This document shows positions 8,588-16,285 of a stretch of 64,000 nucleotides of DNA, in pieces. Below the pieces are notes generated by a model that worked only from the letters and a program-made list of their open reading frames with translations, was not told the origin of the DNA and did not search any database. The stretch is taken from assembly GCF_950101795.1 (NCBI RefSeq), contig NZ_CATNLZ010000037.1:1-64000 (forward strand). The letters are read 5' to 3'. Every line of letters begins with the position of its first letter. Position 1 is the first letter of the stretch. This stretch comes from Nocardioides sp. T2.26MG-1 (GTDB lineage: Bacteria; Actinomycetota; Actinomycetes; Propionibacteriales; Nocardioidaceae). The translations under genes and the position numbers were made by a program.

Positions 8588-9976
8588 TCAGTGCACGAGC
8601 GGCGAGACGATCCTGCCCACCACGCTGGGCAGCCGCGTCACCGACTCCTCCGCGTCCGCGAGCGTCATCGCCCGCAGGCCGAGGTTGATCCCCAGCCAGC
8701 GCAGCGGCTCCGGCTCCCAGGCGGGGGAGCGGTGCCCGACCCACGGCAGCCGGGTCAGCTCGGTGTCGTGGCCGAGCACGAGGTCGCGCAGCGTGCGGCC
8801 GGCCAGGTTGGTCGTGCTCACCCCGTCGCCGACGTACCCGCCGGCCCAGGCGAGCCCGGTCTGGCGGTCCAGCCCCACGGAGGCGCACCAGTCCCGCGGG
8901 ATGCCGAGCGCGCCACCCCACGCGTGCGTCACGCGGGTGCCGGCGAGCACCGGGAACAGGTCGACGAGCGTCGCGTAGAGCCGCGCGAACACGGCCTCGT
9001 CGCGGTCGTACTCCGGCCGGATCCGCGAGCCGAGGTGGTACGGCGCTCCGCGGCCGCCGAAGACCAGCCGGTCGTCGGCGGTGCGCTGCCCGTAGACGAT
9101 CAGGTGCCGGTGGTCGGTGAACGTCTCGCGCCGGGCGAGCCCGATCTCGTCCCAGACGGCGGGCGGGAGCGGCTCGGTGGCGATGATGAGGGAGTAGACC
9201 GGCACCAGCGTCCGCTCCTCGCCGCGCAGGCCGGGCGTGTAGCCCTCGGTCGCGCGCACCACGGTCGCCGCCCGCACGTCGCCGTCGGTGGTGTGCGCCC
9301 GGCCCGGCGCGATCGCCCGCACCCGGGTCTGCTCGTGGATGGTGACGCCGCGGCGCTCGACGGCCTCGGCGAGGCCCCGCACGAGGCGCGCGGGGTGCAG
9401 CGCCGCGCAGTCGGGGGTGTACGTCGCGCCGACGGTCCGGCTGCCGCGCAGCACCGATGTCGCCTCCGCCCGGTCGAGCAGCCGCAGGTCGTCCTCGCCG
9501 CGGTCCCAGCGCCGCGCCTCGGCGACCTCGGCGCGCGCCCGGCGCCACTGGGCCCGGCTGCGGGCCAGAGCGATCGTCCCGCCCTTGGCGATGTGCGCGT
9601 CGATGCCCTCCGCGGCCGCGACCCTGACCACCTCGTCGACGGTCTCGCGCATCGCCCGGTGCTGGGCGAGCGCGCGCTCGCGGTCGGCGAGCCCGGCGAG
9701 CGTGGACAGCGACGCCGGGAACAGCGCCGAGCACCAGCCCCCGTTGCGTCCCGAGGCGCCGAAGCCCGCGGTCTCGGCCTCCAGCACCACGATCCGCAGG
9801 CTCGGGTCGGCCTCGGCCAGGTAGTACGCCGTCCAGAGCCCGGTGAAGCCCGCGCCGACGATCGCGACGTCGGCGTCCACGTCGGAGCCGAGCGCGGGTC
9901 GTGGCGTCCAGTCGGTGTCGACGGTGTCGTGCCAGAGCGAGAGGCGCTCCCAGTGGGGATCGGTGCGGTGCTTCAG
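8588..9976 (-). CDS. FAD-dependent amine oxidase, DAO fold (gamma-glutamylputrescine oxidase PuuB-like)
   Basis: Flavoprotein oxidase of about 462 residues. The dinucleotide fold VAIVGAGFTGLWTAYYLAE is followed by GASGRNGGW, both typical of the glycine/D-amino acid oxidase family that includes PuuB. Family members usually carry an N-terminal SLWHDT-like segment. That segment is present here, but no ATG, GTG or TTG precedes it in frame. The only candidate is a CTG that overlaps the Lrp stop codon (CTGA), and I use it. The first canonical start is GTG at 9880, which would remove this segment. No glutamate-putrescine ligase is nearby, so the substrate is inferred from the adjacent polyamine transporter. 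Confidence 0.8.
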   Translation of the reverse strand: MKHRTDPHWERLSLWHDTVDTDWTPRPALGSDVDADVAIVGAGFTGLWTAYYLAEADPSLRIVVLEAETAGFGASGRNGGWCSALFPASLSTLAGLADRERALAQHRAMRETVDEVVRVAAAEGIDAHIAKGGTIALARSRAQWRRARAEVAEARRWDRGEDDLRLLDRAEATSVLRGSRTVGATYTPDCAALHPARLVRGLAEAVERRGVTIHEQTRVRAIAPGRAHTTDGDVRAATVVRATEGYTPGLRGEERTLVPVYSLIIATEPLPPAVWDEIGLARRETFTDHRHLIVYGQRTADDRLVFGGRGAPYHLGSRIRPEYDRDEAVFARLYATLVDLFPVLAGTRVTHAWGGALGIPRDWCASVGLDRQTGLAWAGGYVGDGVSTTNLAGRTLRDLVLGHDTELTRLPWVGHRSPAWEPEPLRWLGINLGLRAMTLADAEESVTRLPSVVGRIVSPLVH

Positions 9977-10452
9977 CGCACACCCCAGGAGTAGGTCTGC
10001 TTGCGCAGCTGCAGGTACATGAACGTCTCGGTCATCGCGACGCCGTCGATCGCGCGGATCCGGCCGGAGATCAGCTCGAGCAGGTGCTCGTCGCTCTCGC
10101 ACACCACCTCCACGAGCAGGTCGTAGGAGCCGGCGGTGACGACGACGTAGTCGACCTCGTCGAGCGCGGCGATCGCGTCCGCCACCGACTCGAGCTGGCC
10201 GGCCACCCGGACCCCGACCATCGCCTGGCGGGCGAAGCCCATCTGGAGTGGGTCCGTGACCGCGACCACCTGCATGACCCCCGCCTCGATCAGGCGCTGG
10301 ACTCGCTGTCGGACGGCTGCCTCGGACAGCCCGACGACCTTGCCGATGGCCGCATAGGAGCGTCGCCCGTCCTGCTGGAGCTGCTCGATGATGGCCTTGG
10401 ACACCTGGTCGAGGTGGAAGACGGTCTGGGTGTCGCGGGAGCTCCTGGTCAC
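9973..10452 (-). CDS. Lrp/AsnC family transcriptional regulator
   Basis: A 159-residue regulator with an N-terminal winged helix (RSYAAIGKVVGLSEAAVRQR) and a C-terminal RAM effector domain. The GTG at 10452 gives the usual family length; the frame stays open further upstream without family-like sequence. It is divergent from the PotDABC-like operon and directly upstream of the oxidase, so it is the obvious candidate regulator of both, probably sensing an amino acid or polyamine-derived ligand. That is inference from position. Confidence 0.88.
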   Translation of the reverse strand: MTRSSRDTQTVFHLDQVSKAIIEQLQQDGRRSYAAIGKVVGLSEAAVRQRVQRLIEAGVMQVVAVTDPLQMGFARQAMVGVRVAGQLESVADAIAALDEVDYVVVTAGSYDLLVEVVCESDEHLLELISGRIRAIDGVAMTETFMYLQLRKQTYSWGVR

Positions 10453-10612
10453 CGGCCGATACTGACAGGCGACGGCGGTCGGCGCCAAGGTCCGGGGTCC
10501 ACATGGGATTTCGTTGCAAGTGTGTTTCCGATCAACGGTTTCCCTTGTCGGGGGGCCGTTGCTCTGCAACTATCCACGCCTAGGGGCCCTTCAACCTGCA
10601 GGAGGTAGTTGC
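10453..10612. promoter_or_regulatory. Divergent control region between lrp-like gene and potD-like gene
   Basis: This 160-bp gap is unusually AT-rich for the window. It holds GATTTCGTTGCAAG (10507-10520) and a small perfect palindrome GTTGC-TCT-GCAAC (10558-10570), which are plausible sites for the Lrp-type regulator. A strong ribosome binding site AGGAGG (10600-10605) precedes the potD-like ATG. I cannot fix the promoters with confidence. Confidence 0.45.
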
Positions 10613-11839
10613 ATGTCGGAACCGGCGAGCATGGTGCGGATGGGTCGGGGCGGAGGGGTGCTCGCCGGGGCTTCCGCAGGGGTGGGCCGCCGTTCGTTCC
10701 TCCGGGGCGCCTCGTTGGCCGCGATGGCGGTCGGGGTGCCCGGCCTGCTCTCGGCCTGCGGCACCGGAGGGGCCAAGGTGGAGGCGGACACGTGCACGAG
10801 CACCGATCTCAGTGCGAAGGAGAAGTCGATCGTCTTCTCGAACTGGATCGGCTATGTCGATCCGGTGAAGGCGAAGGACACCTCCACCCTCGAGAAGTTC
10901 CAGCAGGAGACCGGCATCACCGTCGACTACAAGAACGGTGACGTCAACGACAACGAGCAGTTCTTCGCCAAGGTCTCGCCCCAGCTGGGCGACTGTCGCT
11001 CGACGGGACGGGACGTCTTCGTGGTGACCGACTACATGGCCGCCCGGATGATCGAGCTGAACTGGGTCCAGAAGCTGGACCACGACAAGATCCCGAACGT
11101 GGACGCGAACCTGCTCGAGTCGCTGAGGTCGCCGAGCTGGGACCCGAACCGCGACTACAGCGTCCCGTGGCAGAGCGGCATGACCGGCATCTGCTACAAC
11201 TCCGAGCTGACCGACCCGGTCACCAGCTTCGAGGACCTGCTGACCCGGCCCGACCTCAAGGGCAAGGTCGAGCTGCTCACCGAGATGCGGGACACGATGC
11301 TCTTCATGCTCCTGCTCGAGGGCAGCGACCCCGCGGACTTCACCGACGACGAGTTCTCTGCTGCGATCGACCGGCTGCAAGGCTACGTCGACTCCGGCCA
11401 GGTGCGCCGGTTCGCGGGCAACGACTACGTCGACGACATGAAGTCGGGCGACATCGTGGCCTGCGAGGCCTGGAGCGGGGATGTCATCAACCTGCTGGGT
11501 GGCGGCAAGTACAAGTGGGTGCCGCCCTCGGAGGGCTTCGCGATCTGGACCGACAACATGCTGGTCCCCAACAAGGCGGAGCACAAGGCGAACGTCGAGG
11601 AGCTGATGAACTTCTACTACGACCCGGTCAACGCGGCGAAACTGGCCGCCTGGAACTACTACCTCTGCCCGGTCGAGGGTGCTCAGCAGGAGATCGCCCA
11701 GTTCGACAAGTCCGCTGCCAAGAGCGACTTCATCTTCCCCTCGGCCGAGACGCTGGCCGCCGGCCACCAGTTCATGCCGCTCAGCGGTGACCAGGAGCGG
11801 GACTTCCAGCGCCAGTTCAACGAGGTCATGGGTGGCTGA
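10613..11839 (+). CDS. Polyamine-type ABC transporter substrate-binding lipoprotein (PotD/PotF-like)
   Basis: Extracytoplasmic binding protein of 408 residues. It has a twin-arginine motif (RRSFLRG, 26-32) and a lipobox LLSAC with Cys49 as the lipidated residue, so it is probably a Tat lipoprotein. The mature part contains IVFSNWIGYVDP and the middle GMTGICYNSELT, typical of spermidine/putrescine-binding proteins. AGGAGG lies eight bases before the ATG. The stop codon overlaps the next gene, so it leads a potD-A-B-C operon. Ligand choice among putrescine, spermidine or other amines cannot be read from the sequence. Confidence 0.9.
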   Translation: MSEPASMVRMGRGGGVLAGASAGVGRRSFLRGASLAAMAVGVPGLLSACGTGGAKVEADTCTSTDLSAKEKSIVFSNWIGYVDPVKAKDTSTLEKFQQETGITVDYKNGDVNDNEQFFAKVSPQLGDCRSTGRDVFVVTDYMAARMIELNWVQKLDHDKIPNVDANLLESLRSPSWDPNRDYSVPWQSGMTGICYNSELTDPVTSFEDLLTRPDLKGKVELLTEMRDTMLFMLLLEGSDPADFTDDEFSAAIDRLQGYVDSGQVRRFAGNDYVDDMKSGDIVACEAWSGDVINLLGGGKYKWVPPSEGFAIWTDNMLVPNKAEHKANVEELMNFYYDPVNAAKLAAWNYYLCPVEGAQQEIAQFDKSAAKSDFIFPSAETLAAGHQFMPLSGDQERDFQRQFNEVMGG

Positions 11840-12977
11840 GAACGAAGCGGACGCGGGCAAGGACCTGCGCCTGGAGCGCCTCACGAAGCGCTTCGGCGAC
11901 TTCGTCGCCGTGGACGACCTGACCCTGACGGTGCCGCGCGGATCGTTCTTCGCGCTCCTGGGTCCCTCCGGCTGCGGCAAGACCACGACCCTGCGAATGG
12001 TGGCGGGCCTGGAGGATCCGAGTGCCGGCCGCGTGCTCATCGGCGACCAGGACATCACCCACCTGCGGCCGTACAAGCGACCGGTCAACACGGTGTTCCA
12101 GTCCTACGCGCTGTTCCCCCACCTCTCCATCTTCGAGAACGTCGCCTTCGGCCTGCGGAGGCGCGGCGTCAAGGACTACCAGCAGAAGACCCGCGACATG
12201 CTGGAGCTCGTGCAGCTCGGACCCTACGGCGATCGCAAGCCGGCCCAGCTCTCCGGGGGGCAGCAACAGCGCGTGGCGCTCGGTCGGGCGCTCATCAACG
12301 AGCCCGGCGTGCTCCTCCTCGACGAGCCGCTCGGCGCGCTCGACCTCAAGCTGCGCCGGCAGATGCAGATCGAGCTCAAGCGGATCCAGACCGAGATCGA
12401 CGTCACCTTCGTCCACGTCACGCACGACCAGGAGGAGGCCATGACCATGGCCGACACGATCGCGGTGATGAACCACGGGGTGATCGAGCAGATGGGCGCT
12501 CCCGCGGACCTCTACGAGAACCCGGTGACGACGTTCGTGGCGAACTTCCTGGGCCAGTCCAATCTGATCAAGACCAACGTCATCGGGACGTCCGGCGGGG
12601 AGATCGTGCTCGACTGCCACGGGCAGAAGCTCGCGGTGGCCGCAGCGCGCTCCCACGCCGACGGCCGGTCGGCCTGGCTCGGGGTCCGACCGGAGAAGAT
12701 CTACGCGTCGGTGGCCGGCGTCGAGGACCGCACCGACGCCGACGTTCTGACCGGCGGCCGGGTCACCGACGTCAGCTTCATCGGCGTGAGCACGCAGTAC
12801 CTCGTCGCGATGCCGTGGGGCCAGGAGCTGATGGTCTTCGAGCAGAACACGGGGAGCCGGCCCTCGTTCCGCAACGGGGACGAGGTGGACCTGATGTGGG
12901 CCCCGGACCACGCCTTCCTGCTCGACGCAGACCAGGACGCGCACGCCGGCATGATGCGACCGGAGGACCGCGAGTGA
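11832..12977 (+). CDS. Polyamine-type ABC transporter ATP-binding protein (PotA-like)
   Basis: ABC ATPase of 381 residues that energises the adjacent importer. Walker A is GPSGCGKT, the signature is LSGGQQQR, Walker B is VLLLDEP, followed by the H-loop (VTHDQEE). A C-terminal TOBE-type domain contains the GVRPEKIY element of the PotA/MalK group. The GTG at 11832 overlaps the end of the binding-protein gene by eight bases, and the stop overlaps the next GTG, which indicates translational coupling. Confidence 0.92.
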   Translation: MAENEADAGKDLRLERLTKRFGDFVAVDDLTLTVPRGSFFALLGPSGCGKTTTLRMVAGLEDPSAGRVLIGDQDITHLRPYKRPVNTVFQSYALFPHLSIFENVAFGLRRRGVKDYQQKTRDMLELVQLGPYGDRKPAQLSGGQQQRVALGRALINEPGVLLLDEPLGALDLKLRRQMQIELKRIQTEIDVTFVHVTHDQEEAMTMADTIAVMNHGVIEQMGAPADLYENPVTTFVANFLGQSNLIKTNVIGTSGGEIVLDCHGQKLAVAAARSHADGRSAWLGVRPEKIYASVAGVEDRTDADVLTGGRVTDVSFIGVSTQYLVAMPWGQELMVFEQNTGSRPSFRNGDEVDLMWAPDHAFLLDADQDAHAGMMRPEDRE

Positions 12978-13873
12978 GCGCAGCGCCTCCCTCGCCCGCC
13001 CCCCGAGCCGCCGTCGACGGCGAGACGAGCCGCCGCCGGGGGCTGGGCTGGCTGCTGCTGGTGCCGGGCATGCTCTGGCTGGCGGTGTTCTTCCTCTTCC
13101 CGACGATCCAGCTCTTCTTCACCTCCCTCTACGACCCGAGCGGCTCGTACGAGCAGGGCTACACCATGACGTGGCACGTGATGAACTACGTCGACGCGGT
13201 CACGGACACCTGGAACCTGTTCGTGAGGTCCTTCGCGTACGCCGGCATCGCCACCGTCGTCTGCCTGGCCTTGTCCTACCCGTTGGCGTACGCGATCGCG
13301 TTCAAGGCCGGCCGCTGGAAGAACTTCCTGCTCGTGCTCGTGATCGCGCCGTTCTTCACCAGCTTCCTGCTGCGCACCCTCGCCTGGCGGACGATCCTCT
13401 CCGACCAGGGACCCGTGACGAGCTTCCTGCAGACGATCGCGGTGCTCCCGGACGACGGCCGGCTGCTGGCCACGCCGGTTGCGGTGATCGCCGGGCTGGT
13501 CTACAACTTCATGCCGTTCATGACCCTGCCGCTGTACGCCTCGCTCGACAAGGTGGACCACCGCCTGATCGAGGCAGCCGGCGATCTGTACTCCAGCCCG
13601 ATCGCCGGGTTCCGCCGGGTCACCTTCCCACTCTCGCTGCCCGGCGTGGTGTCCGGCACGCTGCTGACCTTCATCCCGGCGTGCGGCGACTACATCAACG
13701 CCGAGCTGCTGGGGACGCCCAAGCAGTACATGGTCGGCAACCGCATCCAGTCGGCGTTCCTCACCGAGCACAACTACCCGCTGGCGGCGAGCCTGTCATT
13801 GATCCTGATGGCCGTGGTCGTGGTCATGGTGGTGCTCTACATCCGCAGGGCCGGCACGGAGGACCTCGTCTGA
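12974..13873 (+). CDS. Polyamine-type ABC transporter permease (PotB-like)
   Basis: Integral membrane permease of 299 residues with about six membrane segments. The first is near residues 22-46 (LGWLLLVPGMLWLAVFFLF). The cytoplasmic EAA loop reads EAAGDLYSSPIAGFRRVTFP. The GTG start overlaps the ATPase stop codon. Together with the next gene it forms the heterodimeric channel of the importer. Confidence 0.9.
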   Translation: MSAAPPSPAPRAAVDGETSRRRGLGWLLLVPGMLWLAVFFLFPTIQLFFTSLYDPSGSYEQGYTMTWHVMNYVDAVTDTWNLFVRSFAYAGIATVVCLALSYPLAYAIAFKAGRWKNFLLVLVIAPFFTSFLLRTLAWRTILSDQGPVTSFLQTIAVLPDDGRLLATPVAVIAGLVYNFMPFMTLPLYASLDKVDHRLIEAAGDLYSSPIAGFRRVTFPLSLPGVVSGTLLTFIPACGDYINAELLGTPKQYMVGNRIQSAFLTEHNYPLAASLSLILMAVVVVMVVLYIRRAGTEDLV

Positions 13874-14745
13874 TGACCGGCAGCCTCGCGTCGCGGGAGC
13901 GCGCCACCGCCGCAGTCCCGCCGCCCCCGGCGCGCCGACCTGCCGGGCGCTGGCTCGCGGACCACCTTGTCCTGCTGCTGGGGATCCTGGTCCTCGTCTA
14001 CATGTTCGTGCCGATCGGCTACATCTTCGCGCTGTCGTTCAACCAGCCGAGCGGGCGCGGAGCCACCGCGGAGTTCGAGTCGTTCACCTGGAGCAACTGG
14101 GGCTCCGTGTGCGAGCCCGAGGGACTGTGCGAGTCGCTCAAGCTGAGCTTCGCCGTGAGCCTCACCGCCACCGTGCTCGCCACCCTGCTCGGCACGCTCA
14201 TGGCGTTCGCGCTGGTGCGGCACTCCTTCCGCGGACGCTCCGCCTCGAACCTGCTGATCTTCCTGCCGATGGCCACCCCCGAGGTCGTCATGGGCTCCTC
14301 GCTGCTCGCGATGTTCGTGTCGCTGGGCTTCGACGGCGTGCTCGGCTTCGTCACGATCGTGATCGCGCACGTGATGTTCTGCCTCTCGTTCGTCGTGGTC
14401 ACCGTCAAGGCGCGGCTCGTCGGGATGGACGCGCGGCTCGAGCAGGCGGCGATGGACCTGTACGCGAACGAGTGGCAGACCTTCCGGCTGGTCACGCTCC
14501 CGCTGGCGATGCCCGGCATCGTCGCAGCGGCGCTACTGTCCTTCACCTTGTCCTTCGACGACTTCATCGTCACCAACTTCACCGCCGGACAGTCGGTGAC
14601 CTTCCCGCTCTACGTCTACGGCGCGAAGCTCAAGGACTTCCCACCGCAGCTCTTCGTCGTCGGCTCGGCGATGTTCTTGGTCTCCTTCGCGGTCGTGATC
14701 GCCGCAGAGCTCTGGCGACGCCGCCGGTCGACCTGGAGCCGCTGA
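13873..14745 (+). CDS. Polyamine-type ABC transporter permease (PotC-like)
   Basis: Second permease of the importer, 290 residues with about six membrane segments and the EAA-type loop EQAAMDLYANEWQTFRLVTLP. Its ATG overlaps the stop of the PotB-like gene by one base. The periplasmic loop after the first helix contains two cysteines (VCEPEGLC) that could form a disulfide. It is the last gene of the operon, and a hairpin follows. Confidence 0.9.
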   Translation: MTGSLASRERATAAVPPPPARRPAGRWLADHLVLLLGILVLVYMFVPIGYIFALSFNQPSGRGATAEFESFTWSNWGSVCEPEGLCESLKLSFAVSLTATVLATLLGTLMAFALVRHSFRGRSASNLLIFLPMATPEVVMGSSLLAMFVSLGFDGVLGFVTIVIAHVMFCLSFVVVTVKARLVGMDARLEQAAMDLYANEWQTFRLVTLPLAMPGIVAAALLSFTLSFDDFIVTNFTAGQSVTFPLYVYGAKLKDFPPQLFVVGSAMFLVSFAVVIAAELWRRRRSTWSR

Positions 14746-14760
14746 GGTGATGCTCATGGC

Positions 14761-14788
14761 GCCCGGCGTCCCGCAGGGGGACGCGGGC
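14761..14788. terminator. Hairpin between convergent permease and aminotransferase genes
   Basis: GCCCGGCGTCCC (14761-14772) pairs with GGGACGCGGGC (14778-14788) over a 5-base loop with one bulged G. It lies in the 47-bp gap between two converging genes and could end both transcripts. There is no T-tract, as is common in high-GC actinobacteria. Confidence 0.55.
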
Positions 14789-14792
14789 CGCA

Positions 14793-16181
14793 TCAGAGCA
14801 GGGTGGCGGCCTTGTCCAGGACGGTGCGCAGGATCTGCTCCATCTCGTCGAAGTGCGTCTGGTCGCAGATCAGCGGGGGAGAGAGCTGGATGACCGGGTC
14901 TCCGCGGTCGTCGGCGCGGCAGTAGAGGCCCTCGTCGTAGAGCGCCTTGGAGAGGAAGCCGCGCAGCAGCTTCTCGGACTCGGCCTCGTCGAAGGTCGTC
15001 TTGGTGTCCTTGTCCTTGACCAGCTCGATGCCGTAGAAGTAGCCGTCGCCGCGGACGTCGCCGACGATCGGCAGGTCGAGCAGGCGCTCCAGGGTGGAGC
15101 GGAACGCGTCCTCGTTGTCGCGGACGTGCTCGAGGACGTGCTCGTTCTCGAAGATGTCGAGGTTGGCCATCGCGACCGCGGTCGAGACCGGGTGGCCGCC
15201 GAAGGTGAAGCCGTGGGCGAACGACTCCGCGCCGTGCAGGAACGGCTCCATGAGCCGGTCGGTGGCGACCATCGCGCCGAGCGGGGAGTAGCCGGAGGTG
15301 ATGCCCTTGGCGCAGGTGATGATGTCGGGCTGGTAGCCGTAGCGCTCCGCGCCGAACATGTGGCCGAGCCGGCCGAAGGCGCAGATGACCTCGTCGGAGA
15401 CCAGCAGCACGTCGTACTCGTCGCAGATCTCGCGCACCCGCTGGAAGTAGCCCGGGGGCGGCGGGAAGCAGCCGCCGGCGTTCTGGACCGGCTCGAGGAA
15501 GACCGCGGCGACGGTGTCGGGGCCCTCGTTCTCGATCGCCACCGCGATCTGGTCGGCGGCCCAGCGGCCGAAGGCCTCGGGGTCGCTGCCGTCGAGGAGG
15601 CCGCCGGTGGTCTCCTCGGCGCGGTAGACGTTGGTGTTGGGCACCCGGAACGTCGAGGGCACCAGCGGCTCGAACTGCTGCTTGAGCGGGGGCAGGCCCG
15701 TGATCGAGAGCGCGCCCTGGGTGGTGCCGTGGTAGGCGATCGAGCGGCTGATCACCTTGTGCTTCATCGGCTTGCCGGTGAGCTTGAAGTAGTTCTTGGC
15801 GAGCTTCCACGCCGACTCGACGGCCTCGCCGCCACCGGTGGTGAAGAAGACCCGGTTGAGGTCGCCCGGTGCGTAGCCGGCGACCCGCTCGGCGAGCAGG
15901 ATGGCGTTGGGATGCGCGTAGGACCACAGGGGGTGGAAGGCGAGCTCCTTGGCCTGCGCCGCGGCCGCATCCGCGAGCTCGGTGCGCCCGTGGCCGAGCT
16001 GGCTGACGAACAGCCCGCCGAGACCGTCGAGGTAGCGCTTGCCCTGGGCGTCGTAGATGTAGGCACCCTCACCGCGCACGATGATCGGCACGTCGGACGT
16101 GTCGTACGTCGAGTGCCGCGTGAAGTGCATCCACAGGTGGTCCTTCGCGGCCCGCTGCAGGTGGTCGTAGTCCGGGTGCAT
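14793..16181 (-). CDS. Class III PLP-dependent aminotransferase (putrescine/diamine or beta-alanine:pyruvate type)
   Basis: Omega-type aminotransferase of 462 residues. The PLP-binding lysine is Lys292 in CAKGITSGYSPLGA, the pyridine-contact Asp is in LLVSDEVICAFGR, and the GG-rich cofactor loop is FFTTGGGEAVESAWKLAKNY. The family converts terminal amines of polyamines, cadaverine, beta-alanine or taurine to aldehydes. Context with a polyamine transporter and an aldehyde dehydrogenase suggests putrescine or a related diamine. I chose the ATG at 16181 because homology begins with HPDYDHLQRAAKDHLW. Confidence 0.9.
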   Translation of the reverse strand: MHPDYDHLQRAAKDHLWMHFTRHSTYDTSDVPIIVRGEGAYIYDAQGKRYLDGLGGLFVSQLGHGRTELADAAAAQAKELAFHPLWSYAHPNAILLAERVAGYAPGDLNRVFFTTGGGEAVESAWKLAKNYFKLTGKPMKHKVISRSIAYHGTTQGALSITGLPPLKQQFEPLVPSTFRVPNTNVYRAEETTGGLLDGSDPEAFGRWAADQIAVAIENEGPDTVAAVFLEPVQNAGGCFPPPPGYFQRVREICDEYDVLLVSDEVICAFGRLGHMFGAERYGYQPDIITCAKGITSGYSPLGAMVATDRLMEPFLHGAESFAHGFTFGGHPVSTAVAMANLDIFENEHVLEHVRDNEDAFRSTLERLLDLPIVGDVRGDGYFYGIELVKDKDTKTTFDEAESEKLLRGFLSKALYDEGLYCRADDRGDPVIQLSPPLICDQTHFDEMEQILRTVLDKAATLL

Positions 16182-16285
16182 GCCCCCATGGTGCGCGGTC
16201 ACACCCCGTGGAGGCAAGTGAATCCGTCGCTTGGGGGGGCGAAATCGTGCGAAATCAGTTGTCGAGAGCGTGGTAGAACTGCCGC
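16182..16285. promoter_or_regulatory. Divergent control region with direct repeat GCGAAATC
   Basis: The 104-bp gap between the aminotransferase and the amidohydrolase contains GCGAAATCGT followed directly by GCGAAATCAG, a direct repeat with one helical turn of spacing. It also contains GAATCCGT (16220-16227), which resembles motifs near other genes of this cluster. A near -10 TAGAAC lies six bases before the amidohydrolase ATG. Confidence 0.35.
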
